Origin: Ruminococcus sp.
Lineage (GTDB): Bacteria > Bacillota > Clostridia > Oscillospirales > Ruminococcaceae
Reading direction: 5' to 3'
Length of the DNA: 64,000 nucleotides
Assembly: GCA_015066705.1 (NCBI GenBank)
Contig: SVNV01000013.1
Coordinates: forward strand, 1 to 64,000
The translations under genes and the position numbers were made by a program. The notes beneath the pieces are model-generated. The model had not been told where the DNA came from. It saw only the letters and a list, made by a program, of their open reading frames with translations, and searched no databases. This document shows positions 6,798-16,744 of this stretch, in pieces. Numbering within the stretch: position 1 is the first letter of the stretch; every line of letters starts with the position of its first letter.

Positions 6798-9206
6798 ATG
6801 CAGTACGGATACTTTGACCTTAAAAACAAAGAATACGTTATCACAAGACCTGATACTCCGGCTCCTTGGGCTAACTACCTTGGTTCACCTGAGTACGGCG
6901 CAATCATTTCTAACAACGCTGGCGGATACAGCTTTGTAAAGAGTGGTGCAAACGGAAGACATACCCGTTACCGTTTTAACACAAATATTGCACTTCCTGG
7001 ACGTTATATCTATATCAGAGATAACGATACAGCTGATTATTGGTCAGCTTCATGGCAGCCTGTTGGTAAGCCACTTGACCAGTATAAGTCAGAATGTCAT
7101 CACGGTACAGCTTATACAACAATGAAGGCTGACTATTCTGATATCCATTCAGAAGTTACATACTATGTTCCGCTTAATAAGACATACGAAGTATGGAGAG
7201 CTAAGATTACAAATAATTCCGGTAAGGAAAGAAACCTTTCTACATTCGGATTTATTGAGTTTACAAACGAAAACAATTACGAACAGGACCAGGTAAACCT
7301 CCAGTATACACTCTTTATTACAAGAACTTCATTTGAAGGTAATAAGATTGTTCAGCATATCAACGAAAACAGCGGTAAGACTGCTGAAGGTACAAACTAC
7401 AGAGAAAGATTCTTTGGTATGGTAGGTGCTGAGGTTAAGTCATATAATGGTAACCTTGATAGCTTTGTAGGCCCATACAGAACATATTCAAACCCAATCG
7501 CTGTTGAAAAGGGCGTTTGTGATAATGCTCTTAACTATAACTCAAATGCTTGTGGTGCTCTTCAGTCAGAGGCTAAGCTTGCAGCAGGCGAAACAATCGA
7601 GCTTATCTACGTTGTAGGTCAGAAGTGTCCTGCTGAATCTGCTGCTATCCTCGATAGCTATAAGGAAGCAGGTAAGGTTGACGCTGAAATCAAGGAGCTC
7701 GTTGACTACTGGCATGGCCAGCTCAATAACTTCCAGATTGAAACACCTTCAGACGAATTCAATAATATGGTTAACGTTTGGAACGCTTACCAGTGTTTTA
7801 TCACATTTATCTGGTCAAGAGCAGCATCATTCATCTACTGTGGTCTCAGAAACGGCTACGGATACAGAGATACAGTACAGGATATTCAGGGTATTATTCA
7901 TATCAATCCTGAGCTTGCTGCAGAAAAAATCAGATTTATGATTTCAGCACAGGTTGATAACGGCGGCGGTCTCCCACTTGTTAAGTTTAACCATAATGCA
8001 GGCCACGAAACATTCCCTGACGAAAATGATGAAAATTCAATTTACGCTAAGGAAACAGGCCACCCATCATACAGAGCTGACGACGCTCTCTGGCTCTTCC
8101 CGACAATCGTTAAGTATATCGGTGAAAGCGGTAATAAGGCATTCCTTGACGAAGTTATCGTTTACGCTAACGGCGGTGAAGATACAGTTTACGAACACCT
8201 CAAGAACGCTATCAGATTCTCAATGGAAAGACTTGGCGCTCATTCAATGCCGGCTGGTCTCCACGCTGACTGGAATGACTGTCTCAGAATGGGTAAGAAG
8301 GGCGAATCTACCTTCGTTGCATTCCAGCTTTACTATGCTATGTCAGTTATCAAGGGCTATGCAGAAGAAAGAAACGATGCTGAATACGTTTCATATATCG
8401 AAAAGGTTCAGGCTGAACTCGGTAAGAGCCTCGAAGCTTGCTGGGATGAAGACAGATTTATCCGTGGTATCCGTGAAGACGGCGTAGTTGTTGGTGCTAA
8501 GAATGACCCTGAAGCATCAATGTGGCTCAACCCACAGACATGGGGCGTAATTTCAGGTTTCTCATCAAAGGAACAGGCTGAAAAGTCAATGGAAAAGGTT
8601 CACGAAATTCTTAATACTCCTTACGGCGTTAAGCTTATGGACCCACCATATGTTGACAACTATTTCGACGGTGCTTTAATGCATATCTTTAACCCTGATA
8701 CAAAGGAAAACGGCGGTATCTTCTCACAGACACAGGGCTGGGCTATTCTAGCTGAATCACTTCTCGGTCACGGCGACAGAGCATTTGAATACTTTATGGA
8801 AAGCTCACCTGCAGCTATGAATGATAAGGCTGAAATCAGAATTCTTGAACCATATGTTCACGGTCAGTTTACTGAATCAAGACGTTCACCATATGAGGGA
8901 CGTTCACACGTTCACTGGCTTACAGGTACAGGCTCAACTGTAATGGTAGGCTGTGTTGAAGGTATCTGCGGTATGAGACCAAATGCAGAAGGCCTCGTTA
9001 TCGACCCTTCAATCCCTTCAGCTTGGGACGGATTCAAGATTGAAAAGAACTTCAGAGGTAAGCACCTTTCAATCGACATCCAGAACCCGGACCACGTTCA
9101 GAGCGGTGTTAAGAGCGTAACTGTTAACGGTGAAAAGCTCGACGGAAACTTTGTTTGCGAATGTAAGATGACAGACCAGACAAATATCACAGTTGTTCTT
9201 GGATAA
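6798..9206 (+). CDS. Cellobiose phosphorylase (glycoside hydrolase family 94)
   Basis: The 802-residue protein has the full length and layout of intracellular GH94 cellobiose phosphorylases, starting MQYGYFDLKNKEYVITRPDT. Family members split cellobiose with phosphate into glucose 1-phosphate and glucose, saving one ATP. The (alpha/alpha)6 catalytic domain includes the motif HADWNDCLRMG, with the DWND block at 491-494 holding the general-acid Asp, and conserved blocks GYGYRDTVQD and YRADDALWLF. There is no signal peptide. Codon use is biased toward a narrow set (AAG, GGT, CTT, ACA), unlike the neighbouring surface genes, suggesting high expression. It is a single-gene unit with its own promoter and terminator. 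It implies cellodextrin use and hence access to plant glucan. Confidence 0.95.
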   Translation: MQYGYFDLKNKEYVITRPDTPAPWANYLGSPEYGAIISNNAGGYSFVKSGANGRHTRYRFNTNIALPGRYIYIRDNDTADYWSASWQPVGKPLDQYKSECHHGTAYTTMKADYSDIHSEVTYYVPLNKTYEVWRAKITNNSGKERNLSTFGFIEFTNENNYEQDQVNLQYTLFITRTSFEGNKIVQHINENSGKTAEGTNYRERFFGMVGAEVKSYNGNLDSFVGPYRTYSNPIAVEKGVCDNALNYNSNACGALQSEAKLAAGETIELIYVVGQKCPAESAAILDSYKEAGKVDAEIKELVDYWHGQLNNFQIETPSDEFNNMVNVWNAYQCFITFIWSRAASFIYCGLRNGYGYRDTVQDIQGIIHINPELAAEKIRFMISAQVDNGGGLPLVKFNHNAGHETFPDENDENSIYAKETGHPSYRADDALWLFPTIVKYIGESGNKAFLDEVIVYANGGEDTVYEHLKNAIRFSMERLGAHSMPAGLHADWNDCLRMGKKGESTFVAFQLYYAMSVIKGYAEERNDAEYVSYIEKVQAELGKSLEACWDEDRFIRGIREDGVVVGAKNDPEASMWLNPQTWGVISGFSSKEQAEKSMEKVHEILNTPYGVKLMDPPYVDNYFDGALMHIFNPDTKENGGIFSQTQGWAILAESLLGHGDRAFEYFMESSPAAMNDKAEIRILEPYVHGQFTESRRSPYEGRSHVHWLTGTGSTVMVGCVEGICGMRPNAEGLVIDPSIPSAWDGFKIEKNFRGKHLSIDIQNPDHVQSGVKSVTVNGEKLDGNFVCECKMTDQTNITVVLG

Positions 9207-9214
9207 TTAAATGC

Positions 9215-9247
9215 AAAATCCCACAGATTTTCTGTGGGATTTTTTGT
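9215..9247 (+). terminator. Rho-independent terminator
   Basis: A perfect 13-bp stem (AAAATCCCACAGA with TCTGTGGGATTTT) and three-base loop are followed by T-rich sequence. It lies just after the phosphorylase stop. Confidence 0.92.
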
Positions 9248-9325
9248 TTCCATTTCGGATAAATGTTATAATTTTATAGCTGTTGCCCGGCACTCTGTGA
9301 AGAAAAAAACGCTTGTAAAAACTGC

Positions 9326-9493
9326 ATTTTTTAAATCAAAAAACAAAATTTTCACCCATATATGTAGTGTTTGAAAAAACTATAATACACATTATGTACT
9401 AAATATCCAAAAATATTGACAAAATATATGCTTTTACTTAATCGTTTTTGTAATTTGTGCCAAATACTTTAAATAGCCCTCTTTTTCGTTGAC
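9326..9493 (+). repeat. 168-bp promoter-bearing direct repeat, copy 1
   Basis: This segment recurs at 10863-11030 with 164 of 168 identical positions (differences at 9350-9352 and 9474). It ends inside the -35 element of the promoter before the initiating sugar transferase. It contains no coding sequence. Confidence 0.95.
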
Positions 9494-9517
9494 TTTTGCC
9501 CTCGTTAGTGATATAAT
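9489..9517 (+). promoter_or_regulatory. Promoter P1 of the polysaccharide locus
   Basis: TTGACT (9489-9494), a 17-base spacer and TATAAT (9512-9517) lie 45 bases before the sugar transferase ATG. The -35 element is the end of the 168-bp repeat. Confidence 0.85.
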
Positions 9518-9562
9518 TTATCTTGTATAATTATGTGGAAAAATAAAATTTGAAAGGACGAT

Positions 9563-10288
9563 ATGATGTCTCAGTTACAATATGCTGAACGAGAAGTTGC
9601 TTCTCGTCCTATAAGTAGTGTCCCTAAAAAGAATATAGGTTATAGAATTTTTAAGAGATGTTTTGATTTTATATCATCGCTGATAGTCAGCTTAATTCTG
9701 ATTTTACCGATGATAATAATTTCGATTGCTATTATGATTAAAGATAAGGGCAGTCCGTTTTATGTTCAAAAAAGAGTTGGTCAGAATGGTAAACAGCTTG
9801 GGATTTTTAAATTCAGAAGTATGAAGGTTGGAGCTGATAATCTCGAAAAGATGCTTACGCCTGAACAACTTGAGGAATATAAGAGAGAATTCAAACTTGA
9901 AGATGACCCGAGACTTATAGGATATAAAAAAGCGGGCGATGGAAGCAAGTGTTTTGGCGCAGTTTTAAGACGTACAAGTCTCGATGAACTTCCACAGATT
10001 TTATTTAATATCTGTATTAAGGGAGATATGTCTGTTGTGGGTCCAAGACCACTTCTTCAGGAAGAAATTGAGAAGTATTATTCAGAAGTAGAACAGGCTA
10101 TGTTTAAATCTGTAAAACCTGGTTTGACAGGTTATTGGCAGGCATACGCAAGAAATGATGCTACATATGAAAGTGGAAATCGTCAGAAGATGGAACTTTA
10201 TTATGTTGAAAATCAGTCGATTTTGCTTGATTTGAAGATTATTTTCAAAACTATTGGCTCTGTTATCAAAAAGAGTGGAGCAAAATAA
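9563..10288 (+). CDS. Initiating undecaprenyl-phosphate sugar-phosphate transferase (bacterial sugar transferase family)
   Basis: The 241-residue protein is the short form of the WcaJ/PglC-type family. A membrane-associated hydrophobic segment lies at 30-55. The catalytic core follows with FYVQKRVGQNG, FKFRSM, RRTSLDELPQ and SVVGPRPLL, then PGLTGYWQ. The family moves a sugar 1-phosphate onto undecaprenyl phosphate and so starts a repeat unit on the inner membrane face. Either of two adjacent ATG codons (9563, 9566) could be used after GAAAGGA. It is separated from the rest of the locus by decayed phage-type DNA and a second promoter. Confidence 0.93.
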   Translation: MMSQLQYAEREVASRPISSVPKKNIGYRIFKRCFDFISSLIVSLILILPMIIISIAIMIKDKGSPFYVQKRVGQNGKQLGIFKFRSMKVGADNLEKMLTPEQLEEYKREFKLEDDPRLIGYKKAGDGSKCFGAVLRRTSLDELPQILFNICIKGDMSVVGPRPLLQEEIEKYYSEVEQAMFKSVKPGLTGYWQAYARNDATYESGNRQKMELYYVENQSILLDLKIIFKTIGSVIKKSGAK

Positions 10289-10300
10289 GATTATATTTAA

Positions 10301-10614
10301 TCAGAAGTTTTCTTTGATTTCAATTTAGCAAATTGTAGAAAGTTTCTTGGCTCGGATAATAAACTTGATTTAGGTAACGAACTGCATGGCAAGGATTTAT
10401 TCATTACGCATAATCATTCACGAAATAGTAGTTATTCAATAACTGATTTAATACTGTTTGGTGATATTAGTAACATAAAAACCATAACCATACTTTCTTA
10501 GATGGTTCATCTGAAGAGCAAATTAAAGTTGTCGAGGAGTTCTTGAGCTCTATGACAGCTGATGAACATGAAAGAGCAATGTCAGAAGAATTTGATTATT
10601 TAGATGACAATTAA
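10301..10614 (+). pseudogene. Frameshifted remnant of a phage-type protein gene
   Basis: One frame (10301-10501) reads SEVFFDFNLANCRK onward to KDLFITHNHSRNSSYS and stops at a TAG. The reading then continues one frame over from 10501 with DGSSEEQIKVVEEFL and ends MSEEFDYLDDN at 10614. No start codon or ribosome site is present. The composition resembles the C-terminal part of phage head-morphogenesis/minor capsid proteins, which I infer from the adjacent phage-type HNH fragment. The frame break at 10499-10501 and missing 5' end show it is dead. Confidence 0.6.
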
Positions 10615-10643
10615 ACCACTCTCAATTGAGGGTGGTATTTTTA
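10615..10643 (+). terminator. Terminator-like hairpin after the phage-type remnant
   Basis: ACCACTCTCAA pairs with TTGAGGGTGGT with one G-T pair and is followed by ATTTTTA. It may separate P1 transcripts from the downstream genes. Confidence 0.6.
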
Positions 10644-10665
10644 TACCCAAATTTAAGGAGGAAAT

Positions 10666-10911
10666 ATGCCACATCCAAGAGCAAGACCAAACCTGCGCCC
10701 TGACCATAACGGGACGCAGAGGGCACAATTCGAATCCCATAAAAAGAAAATCTACGCCACACAAAAAGTATGTGGCATTTGTGGTAAACCTGTCGACTTT
10801 GGAATGAAATTTCCTCATTTTCAACAAGTCATAAAATGTAAAAATCCTACTAAGAGAACAATATTTTTTAAATCAAAAAACAAAATCAGCACCCATATAT
10901 GTAGTGTTTGA
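10666..10911 (+). pseudogene. Truncated phage-type HNH endonuclease
   Basis: A good ribosome site (AAGGAGG) precedes an ATG whose product begins MPHPRARPNLRPDHNGTQRA and continues to KVCGICGKPVDFGMKFPH. This is the N-terminal zinc-binding half of small phage HNH nucleases that sit next to packaging genes. The HNH catalytic part (the DHI block) is missing: after about residue 51 the reading frame leaves the family and from 10863 runs into copy 2 of the 168-bp repeat. The gene is therefore broken close to the repeat junction. Confidence 0.75.
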
Positions 10912-11030
10912 AAAAACTATAATACACATTATGTACTAAATATCCAAAAATATTGACAAAATATATGCTTTTACTTAATCGTTTTTGTAATTTGTGCCAA
11001 ATACTTTAAACAGCCCTCTTTTTCGTTGAC
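10863..11030 (+). repeat. 168-bp promoter-bearing direct repeat, copy 2
   Basis: It is identical to 9326-9493 at 164 of 168 positions. It ends within the TTGACA of the next promoter. The two copies are 1,537 bases apart, start to start. Confidence 0.95.
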
Positions 11031-11054
11031 ACTTTATGTCGATTGTGGTATAAT
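11026..11054 (+). promoter_or_regulatory. Promoter P2 of the polysaccharide locus
   Basis: A consensus TTGACA (11026-11031), 17-base spacer and TATAAT (11049-11054) lie 64 bases before rmlA. No terminator follows until 32581, so this promoter probably drives the 18-gene run to 32518. Confidence 0.9.
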
Positions 11055-11117
11055 ATATTTTGTATAAGTGTGTGTATTTAAGGCGTAAAATTATTCTATA
11101 TTTTTGGAGGAATAACA

Positions 11118-11984
11118 ATGAAAGCCATAATTTTAGCAGGTGGAAAGGGAACACGACTCTACCCAAATACAATCGTTGTTAGTAAACAGCTTTTGCCGAT
11201 TTATGATAAACCGCTGATTTATTATCCGCTGTCAGTACTTTTGCTTGCAGGGATTAAGGATATCCTTATTATTTCAACTCCTGAGGATACCCCTAATTAC
11301 GAAAAGCTTCTTGGCGACGGCTCGAGAATCGGTATACATATCGAATATAAGGTTCAGGATAAACCAAGAGGACTTGCTGACGCATTTATTATCGGCGAGG
11401 AGTTTATCGGTAACGATAGCGTTTGTCTCGTTCTTGGCGATAACGTGTTCTATGGACAGCATTTTACTTCTATATTGAATGAAGCACAAAACCTTGCTGA
11501 AAAACACGGAGCTGCAATTTTCGGATATCCTGTTAAAAATCCAAAGGAATTCGGCGTTGTTGAGTTTGATAATGATGGTAATGTAATTTCAATCGAGGAA
11601 AAACCTGAAAATCCAAAGTCACAATATGCAGTTCCGGGACTTTATTTCTATAATAACGAAGTTGTGAAAATCGCAAAAAATGTTAAACCTTCACCTCGTG
11701 GCGAAATTGAAATTACTTCAATAAACAACCACTACCTTGAAAATGGACAGCTTAAGGTTACTCTTATGGGTAGAGGTATGAGCTGGCTTGATACAGGCTC
11801 TCCAAAGGGCATGCATAAGGCGAGCGGTTTTGTAAAAACCGTTCAGGAAATGCAGGGATTTTATATTTCCTGTATTGAGGAAATCGCTTGGAGAAGAGGT
11901 TTTATTACAACAGAACAGCTTCGTAAGCTGGGCGAAGAACTTAGTATGACAGCCTATGGACAGTATTTGCTGTCACTTAAATAA
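11118..11984 (+). CDS. rmlA: Glucose-1-phosphate thymidylyltransferase RmlA
   Basis: The 288-residue product starts [18 protein letters not shown], the nucleotide-binding signature of sugar-phosphate nucleotidylyltransferases. It has the RmlA blocks [43 protein letters not shown] and [10 protein letters not shown]. It makes dTDP-glucose, the first step to dTDP-rhamnose. TTGGAGGAA precedes the ATG. Its partners rmlB, rmlD and rmlC are in the same operon, but not adjacent to it. Confidence 0.96.
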   Translation: MKAIILAGGKGTRLYPNTIVVSKQLLPIYDKPLIYYPLSVLLLAGIKDILIISTPEDTPNYEKLLGDGSRIGIHIEYKVQDKPRGLADAFIIGEEFIGNDSVCLVLGDNVFYGQHFTSILNEAQNLAEKHGAAIFGYPVKNPKEFGVVEFDNDGNVISIEEKPENPKSQYAVPGLYFYNNEVVKIAKNVKPSPRGEIEITSINNHYLENGQLKVTLMGRGMSWLDTGSPKGMHKASGFVKTVQEMQGFYISCIEEIAWRRGFITTEQLRKLGEELSMTAYGQYLLSLK

Positions 11985-12004
11985 ACAGTCATTGAGGAGA
12001 ATTT

Positions 12005-13075
12005 ATGGTAATGTCAAGCGTTGAGTTAAATAATTCGACAGTATTAATTACAGGTGCTGCAGGTTTTATAGGTTCAAACCTTTCAAAACAGCTTTTGAAA
12101 GGTTTTGACGACATCAAAATTATCGGAATTGATAATATGAATGATTACTATGATGTTTCATTGAAAGAATACAGACTCAACGAACTGTCAGCTTATGATA
12201 ATTTTACATTTGTGAAAGGTAGTATTGCTGATAAGGCTGTAATAGATGAAATTTTCAGTACTTATAAACCTTCTGTTGTTGTGAATCTCGCAGCTCAGGC
12301 AGGTGTAAGATACTCCATAACAAATCCTGATGCTTATATTGAAGCTAACTTGATAGGTTTTTATAATATTCTTGAAGCTTGTCGTCATTCTTACGATAAC
12401 GGTGAGAAGGGCGTTGAACATCTTGTGTATGCTTCAAGTTCTTCGGTGTATGGCTCTAATAAAAAAGTTCCGTATTCTACTGACGATAAAGTTGATAATC
12501 CGGTTTCACTTTATGCTGCAACTAAAAAGTCAAATGAACTTTTAGCTCATGCATATTCAAAGCTTTATAATATTCCATCAACAGGACTTCGTTTCTTTAC
12601 AGTTTATGGTCCTGCAGGTCGTCCTGATATGGCGTATTTTGGATTTACAAATAAGCTTCGTGCAGGCGAAAAGATTCAGATTTTTAACTATGGAAACTGT
12701 AAAAGAGATTTTACATATGTTGACGATATTGTTGAGGGCGTTGTAAGAGTAATGCAGAAAGCCCCTGAAAAACAGGACGGGGAAGACGGTTTGCCACTTC
12801 CGCCATATAAGGTTTATAATATCGGAAATAATAGTCCTGAAAATCTTCTTGAATTTGTTGATATTCTTCAGCAGGAACTTGTTAGTGCTGGCGTGCTTCC
12901 TGAAGATTACGATTTTGAAGCTCATAAGGAACTTGTTCCAATGCAGCCTGGCGACGTTCCGGTCACATATGCTGATACAAGTGAACTTGAAAAGGATTTT
13001 GGATTTAAGCCATCTACAAGCCTTCGTGAAGGACTCAGAAGATTTGCTCAGTGGTACGCTGAATTTTATAAATAA
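12005..13075 (+). CDS. NAD-dependent epimerase, probably UDP-glucuronate 4-epimerase
   Basis: The 356-residue protein is an extended short-chain dehydrogenase with the Rossmann motif GAAGFIGSN near residue 17 and the catalytic YAATK block. [15 protein letters not shown] early on and [16 protein letters not shown] are typical of UDP-glucuronate 4-epimerases (CapI/LpsL type), which make UDP-galacturonate. The next gene makes UDP-glucuronate, which supports this substrate. Another sugar-nucleotide epimerase cannot be excluded. Confidence 0.85.
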   Translation: MVMSSVELNNSTVLITGAAGFIGSNLSKQLLKGFDDIKIIGIDNMNDYYDVSLKEYRLNELSAYDNFTFVKGSIADKAVIDEIFSTYKPSVVVNLAAQAGVRYSITNPDAYIEANLIGFYNILEACRHSYDNGEKGVEHLVYASSSSVYGSNKKVPYSTDDKVDNPVSLYAATKKSNELLAHAYSKLYNIPSTGLRFFTVYGPAGRPDMAYFGFTNKLRAGEKIQIFNYGNCKRDFTYVDDIVEGVVRVMQKAPEKQDGEDGLPLPPYKVYNIGNNSPENLLEFVDILQQELVSAGVLPEDYDFEAHKELVPMQPGDVPVTYADTSELEKDFGFKPSTSLREGLRRFAQWYAEFYK

Positions 13076-13095
13076 TTTCAGAAACGGTGATATTT

Positions 13096-14346
13096 ATGTC
13101 AGAAAAACTTAATATTGCAGTGGCGGGTACAGGCTATGTAGGCCTTTCTATTGCAACTCTTTTAGCGCAGAATCATAAAGTAACAGCTGTTGATATCGTT
13201 CCTGAAAAGGTTGAGATGATTAACAATAAAAAATCTCCTATTCAGGATGATTATATTGAAGATTTTCTTGTTAATAAGGAACTTGACCTTACAGCAACTC
13301 TTGATGGTGAAAGCGCATATAAAAATGCGGATTTTGTGGTAATCGCTGCTCCTACTAATTATGATAGTAAGAAGAATTTCTTTGATACTTCCGCAGTTGA
13401 AGCTGTAATTGAACTTGTTATGAAGTATAACCCTGATGCAATTATGGTTATCAAATCTACAATTCCGGTAGGATATACAGAATCAATCAGAGCGAAAACA
13501 GGAAGTAAGAATATTATTTTTAGTCCTGAATTTTTGCGTGAATCAAAGGCACTCTATGATAACCTCTATCCAAGCAGAATTATCGTTGGTACAGATATGA
13601 ATGACGAAAAGCTTGTTGAGGCTGCTCGTACCTTTGCTGAACTCCTTAAAGAAGGTGCTATCAAGGAAAATATTGATACACTTTTTATGGGATTTACAGA
13701 GGCTGAAGCTGTTAAGCTTTTTGCAAATACATATCTTGCGCTTCGTGTAAGCTACTTTAATGAACTTGATACTTATGCTGAGATGAAGGGACTGGATACT
13801 CAGCAGATTATCGAGGGCGTTTGCCTTGACCCACGAATCGGCGCTCATTATAATAATCCGAGCTTTGGTTATGGTGGATATTGCTTGCCAAAGGATACCA
13901 AACAGCTTCTTGCAAATTATCAGGATGTCCCTCAGAATATGATTGAGGCAATCGTTGAAAGTAACAGAACAAGAAAGGACTTTATTGCCGATAGAGTACT
14001 TACTAAGGCTGGCTATTATAATTACTATAATCGTGGTGATTATAGTGCTGATGAAGAAAAAAACTGCGTGATTGGTGTTTATAGACTGACAATGAAAGCT
14101 AATTCTGATAACTTCCGACAGAGCTCAATTCAGGGAGTTATGAAACGAATTAAGGCTAAGGGTGCCACAGTTGTAGTATATGAACCTACTCTTAAAGACG
14201 GTGATACTTTCTTTGGTAGTAAGGTTGTAAATGACCTTGAGAAATTCAAGGAAATGTGCAATGCAATTATTGCAAACAGATATGACACATGCCTTGACGA
14301 TGTAGCCGATAAGGTTTATACAAGAGATGTATATAGAAGAGATTAG
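13096..14346 (+). CDS. ugd: UDP-glucose 6-dehydrogenase
   Basis: The ATG at 13096 gives 416 residues; a GTG three codons earlier is also in frame but less suited to the weak ribosome site. The N-terminal Rossmann domain starts [15 protein letters not shown]. The substrate domain has [19 protein letters not shown] and the catalytic Cys in [15 protein letters not shown]. This short form is typical of Firmicute and gamma-proteobacterial Ugd. It oxidises UDP-glucose to UDP-glucuronate. It lies 20 bases after the epimerase that probably uses its product. Confidence 0.93.
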   Translation: MSEKLNIAVAGTGYVGLSIATLLAQNHKVTAVDIVPEKVEMINNKKSPIQDDYIEDFLVNKELDLTATLDGESAYKNADFVVIAAPTNYDSKKNFFDTSAVEAVIELVMKYNPDAIMVIKSTIPVGYTESIRAKTGSKNIIFSPEFLRESKALYDNLYPSRIIVGTDMNDEKLVEAARTFAELLKEGAIKENIDTLFMGFTEAEAVKLFANTYLALRVSYFNELDTYAEMKGLDTQQIIEGVCLDPRIGAHYNNPSFGYGGYCLPKDTKQLLANYQDVPQNMIEAIVESNRTRKDFIADRVLTKAGYYNYYNRGDYSADEEKNCVIGVYRLTMKANSDNFRQSSIQGVMKRIKAKGATVVVYEPTLKDGDTFFGSKVVNDLEKFKEMCNAIIANRYDTCLDDVADKVYTRDVYRRD

Positions 14347-14366
14347 AATTAAGGAGAGTATTTTCG

Positions 14367-15683
14367 TTGAATATTATTTTATTGTCTGGTGGAAGCGGCA
14401 AACGTTTGTGGCCACTGTCAAATGACATAAGAAGTAAGCAGTTTATAAAGCTTTTCAAGAAAGATGATGATAGCTATGAATCAATGGTACAGAGGGTTTA
14501 TCGACAAATAACAACAGTTGACCCTGATGCTAAAGTGACCATAGCAACAAGCAAAACTCAGGTTAGTGCTATCAGAAATCAACTTGGTGAAAAAGTTGAT
14601 ATATGTATTGAACCATGTAGAAGAGATACTTTTCCTGCGATTGCATTGGCTGCACTGTATTTATATGATGTTCTTAAAGTTTCGTTGGATGAAGCTGTTG
14701 CTATTTGTCCGGCAGACCCTTTTGTCGAGAATTCGTATTACGAAGCAGTTGGCAAGCTTGTAAATCTTGCAACTTCTAATAATGCCAATTTAACTCTTAT
14801 GGGAATTGAGCCTACATATCCTAGTGAAAAATACGGATATATTATTCCTGAAAGTGATGAGAATGTTAGCAAAGTTCTTGAGTTTAAGGAAAAACCGGAT
14901 ACTGTAACGGCTGAGAAATATATTTCTCAAGGTGCACTTTGGAATGCAGGAGTCTTTGCTTTTAAACTTGGTTATATTGTAAATAAAGCACATGAACTTA
15001 TTGATTTTACTGATTATTATGATTTACTCAATAAGTATGAGACACTTACAAAAATAAGCTTTGACTATGCAGTTGTAGAGAATGAAAATAATATTCAGGT
15101 TATGCGTTATAGCGGTGAATGGAAAGACGTAGGTACCTGGAATATGATGTCTGAAGTTATGACGGATGACACAATAGGTAATGTCGTTCTTGATAACGAA
15201 TGCTCAAATACTCAGGTGATAAATGAACTTGATATACCTATTCTGTGTATGGGCTGTAAAGATATGGTTATTGCAGCAAGTAGTGATGGAATTCTTGTTT
15301 GTGATAAAGAGAGAAGCGACTATATGAAGTCTTATGTTGAAAAATTCGACGGAGATGTTATGTTCGCTGAAAAATCGTGGGGAATATATAATGTAATTGA
15401 TATTCAACCGGGAGCTATGACTGTAAAAATTGCTTTGCAGGCAGGTAGTAATATGAAATACCATAGCCATGAGCTTCGTGATGAGGTGTGGACAATAGTT
15501 TCTGGAAACGGAACAGTTGTTATTAACGGCGAAAAGAAAAAAGTATCAGCTGGAGATATAATCAATATTGCGCGTGGAACCAAGCATACAATTTTTGCTG
15601 ATACAGATATGAATATTATCGAGGTTCAAGTTGGAACTGAAATCGATAAATTTGATAAGAAGGTTTTTAACAACGATTTTTAA
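14367..15683 (+). CDS. manC: Mannose-1-phosphate guanylyltransferase, ManC type with cupin domain
   Basis: A TTG start is supported by AAGGAGAG eight bases upstream. The 438-residue protein has the nucleotidyltransferase start LSGGSGKRLWPLSND, RRDTFPAIALAA and FKEKPD in the first 350 residues. A C-terminal cupin of about 90 residues (YHSHELRDEVWTIVSGNGT) follows, as in bifunctional ManC/AlgA proteins. It makes GDP-mannose. No phosphomannomutase is in the window, so that step must come from elsewhere. Confidence 0.9.
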   Translation: MNIILLSGGSGKRLWPLSNDIRSKQFIKLFKKDDDSYESMVQRVYRQITTVDPDAKVTIATSKTQVSAIRNQLGEKVDICIEPCRRDTFPAIALAALYLYDVLKVSLDEAVAICPADPFVENSYYEAVGKLVNLATSNNANLTLMGIEPTYPSEKYGYIIPESDENVSKVLEFKEKPDTVTAEKYISQGALWNAGVFAFKLGYIVNKAHELIDFTDYYDLLNKYETLTKISFDYAVVENENNIQVMRYSGEWKDVGTWNMMSEVMTDDTIGNVVLDNECSNTQVINELDIPILCMGCKDMVIAASSDGILVCDKERSDYMKSYVEKFDGDVMFAEKSWGIYNVIDIQPGAMTVKIALQAGSNMKYHSHELRDEVWTIVSGNGTVVINGEKKKVSAGDIINIARGTKHTIFADTDMNIIEVQVGTEIDKFDKKVFNNDF

Positions 15684-15706
15684 TTTAATGTTTGAGGAGA
15701 ATCATT

Positions 15707-16726
15707 ATGACCATAATCGTAACAGGCGGAGCAGGCTTTATCGGCTCTAATTTCGTATTCCATATGCTTGAGAAATATCCTGATTACCGTATCATTTGCC
15801 TCGATAAGCTTACCTATGCAGGTAACCTTTCTACTCTTGCACCGGTGATGGATAATCCTAATTTCAGATTTGTAAAGGCTGATATCTGCGATAGAGAAGC
15901 AGTGTATAAGCTTTTTGAAGAGGAAAAACCTGATATTGTTGTAAACTTTGCGGCTGAGTCACACGTTGACCGTTCTATCGAAAACCCTGATGTTTTCCTT
16001 AAGACTAATATTATGGGTACAGCAACTCTTATGGATGCTTGTAGAAAATACGGAATTACCCGTTATCATCAGGTTTCAACAGACGAGGTTTATGGGGATT
16101 TACCACTGGACAGACCTGACCTGTTTTTCACTGAGGAAACCCCAATTCATACAAGTAGCCCGTATTCAAGCTCAAAGGCAGCTGCAGACCTCTTGGTGCA
16201 GGCATATCATAGAACATACGGACTTCCTGTGACAATTTCACGCTGTTCAAATAACTATGGACCTTATCACTTCCCGGAAAAGCTTATTCCGCTTATGATT
16301 GCAAATGCACTTAATGATAAGCCACTTCCTGTTTATGGGGAAGGCCTTAATGTCCGTGACTGGCTTTATGTTGAAGACCACTGTAAGGCTATTGATTTGA
16401 TTATTCATAACGGTAAGGTTGGCGAAGTTTATAATATCGGTGGTCATAACGAGATGAAGAATATTGATATCGTGAAAATCATCTGTAAAGCGCTCGAAAA
16501 ACCTGAAAGCCTGATTACATATGTAACAGACAGAAAGGGCCACGATATGCGATATGCAATCGACCCTACAAAGATTCATAACGAACTTGGCTGGCTTCCT
16601 GAAACAATGTTTGCTGACGGTATCCAGAAAACAATCCAGTGGTATCTGGATAATAAGGAATGGTGGGAAACTATCATCTCCGGCGAATACCAGAACTACT
16701 ACGAGAAGATGTATGGAAACCGCTAA
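15707..16726 (+). CDS. rmlB: dTDP-glucose 4,6-dehydratase RmlB
   Basis: The ATG at 15707 follows GAGGAGAATC. The 339-residue product has the NAD-binding motif [11 protein letters not shown], the RmlB-type [11 protein letters not shown] catalytic block, [10 protein letters not shown] and the late motif [11 protein letters not shown]. It converts dTDP-glucose to the 4-keto-6-deoxy form. It belongs with rmlA, rmlD and rmlC in the same transcription run. Confidence 0.96.
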   Translation: MTIIVTGGAGFIGSNFVFHMLEKYPDYRIICLDKLTYAGNLSTLAPVMDNPNFRFVKADICDREAVYKLFEEEKPDIVVNFAAESHVDRSIENPDVFLKTNIMGTATLMDACRKYGITRYHQVSTDEVYGDLPLDRPDLFFTEETPIHTSSPYSSSKAAADLLVQAYHRTYGLPVTISRCSNNYGPYHFPEKLIPLMIANALNDKPLPVYGEGLNVRDWLYVEDHCKAIDLIIHNGKVGEVYNIGGHNEMKNIDIVKIICKALEKPESLITYVTDRKGHDMRYAIDPTKIHNELGWLPETMFADGIQKTIQWYLDNKEWWETIISGEYQNYYEKMYGNR

Positions 16727-16744
16727 GAAAGTGGGTATGTAGCA

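Noticed and set aside
6712..6939. Plus-strand open frame of 75 codons at the phosphorylase start
   Set aside because: It overlaps the promoter, ribosome site and first codons of cellobiose phosphorylase in another frame.
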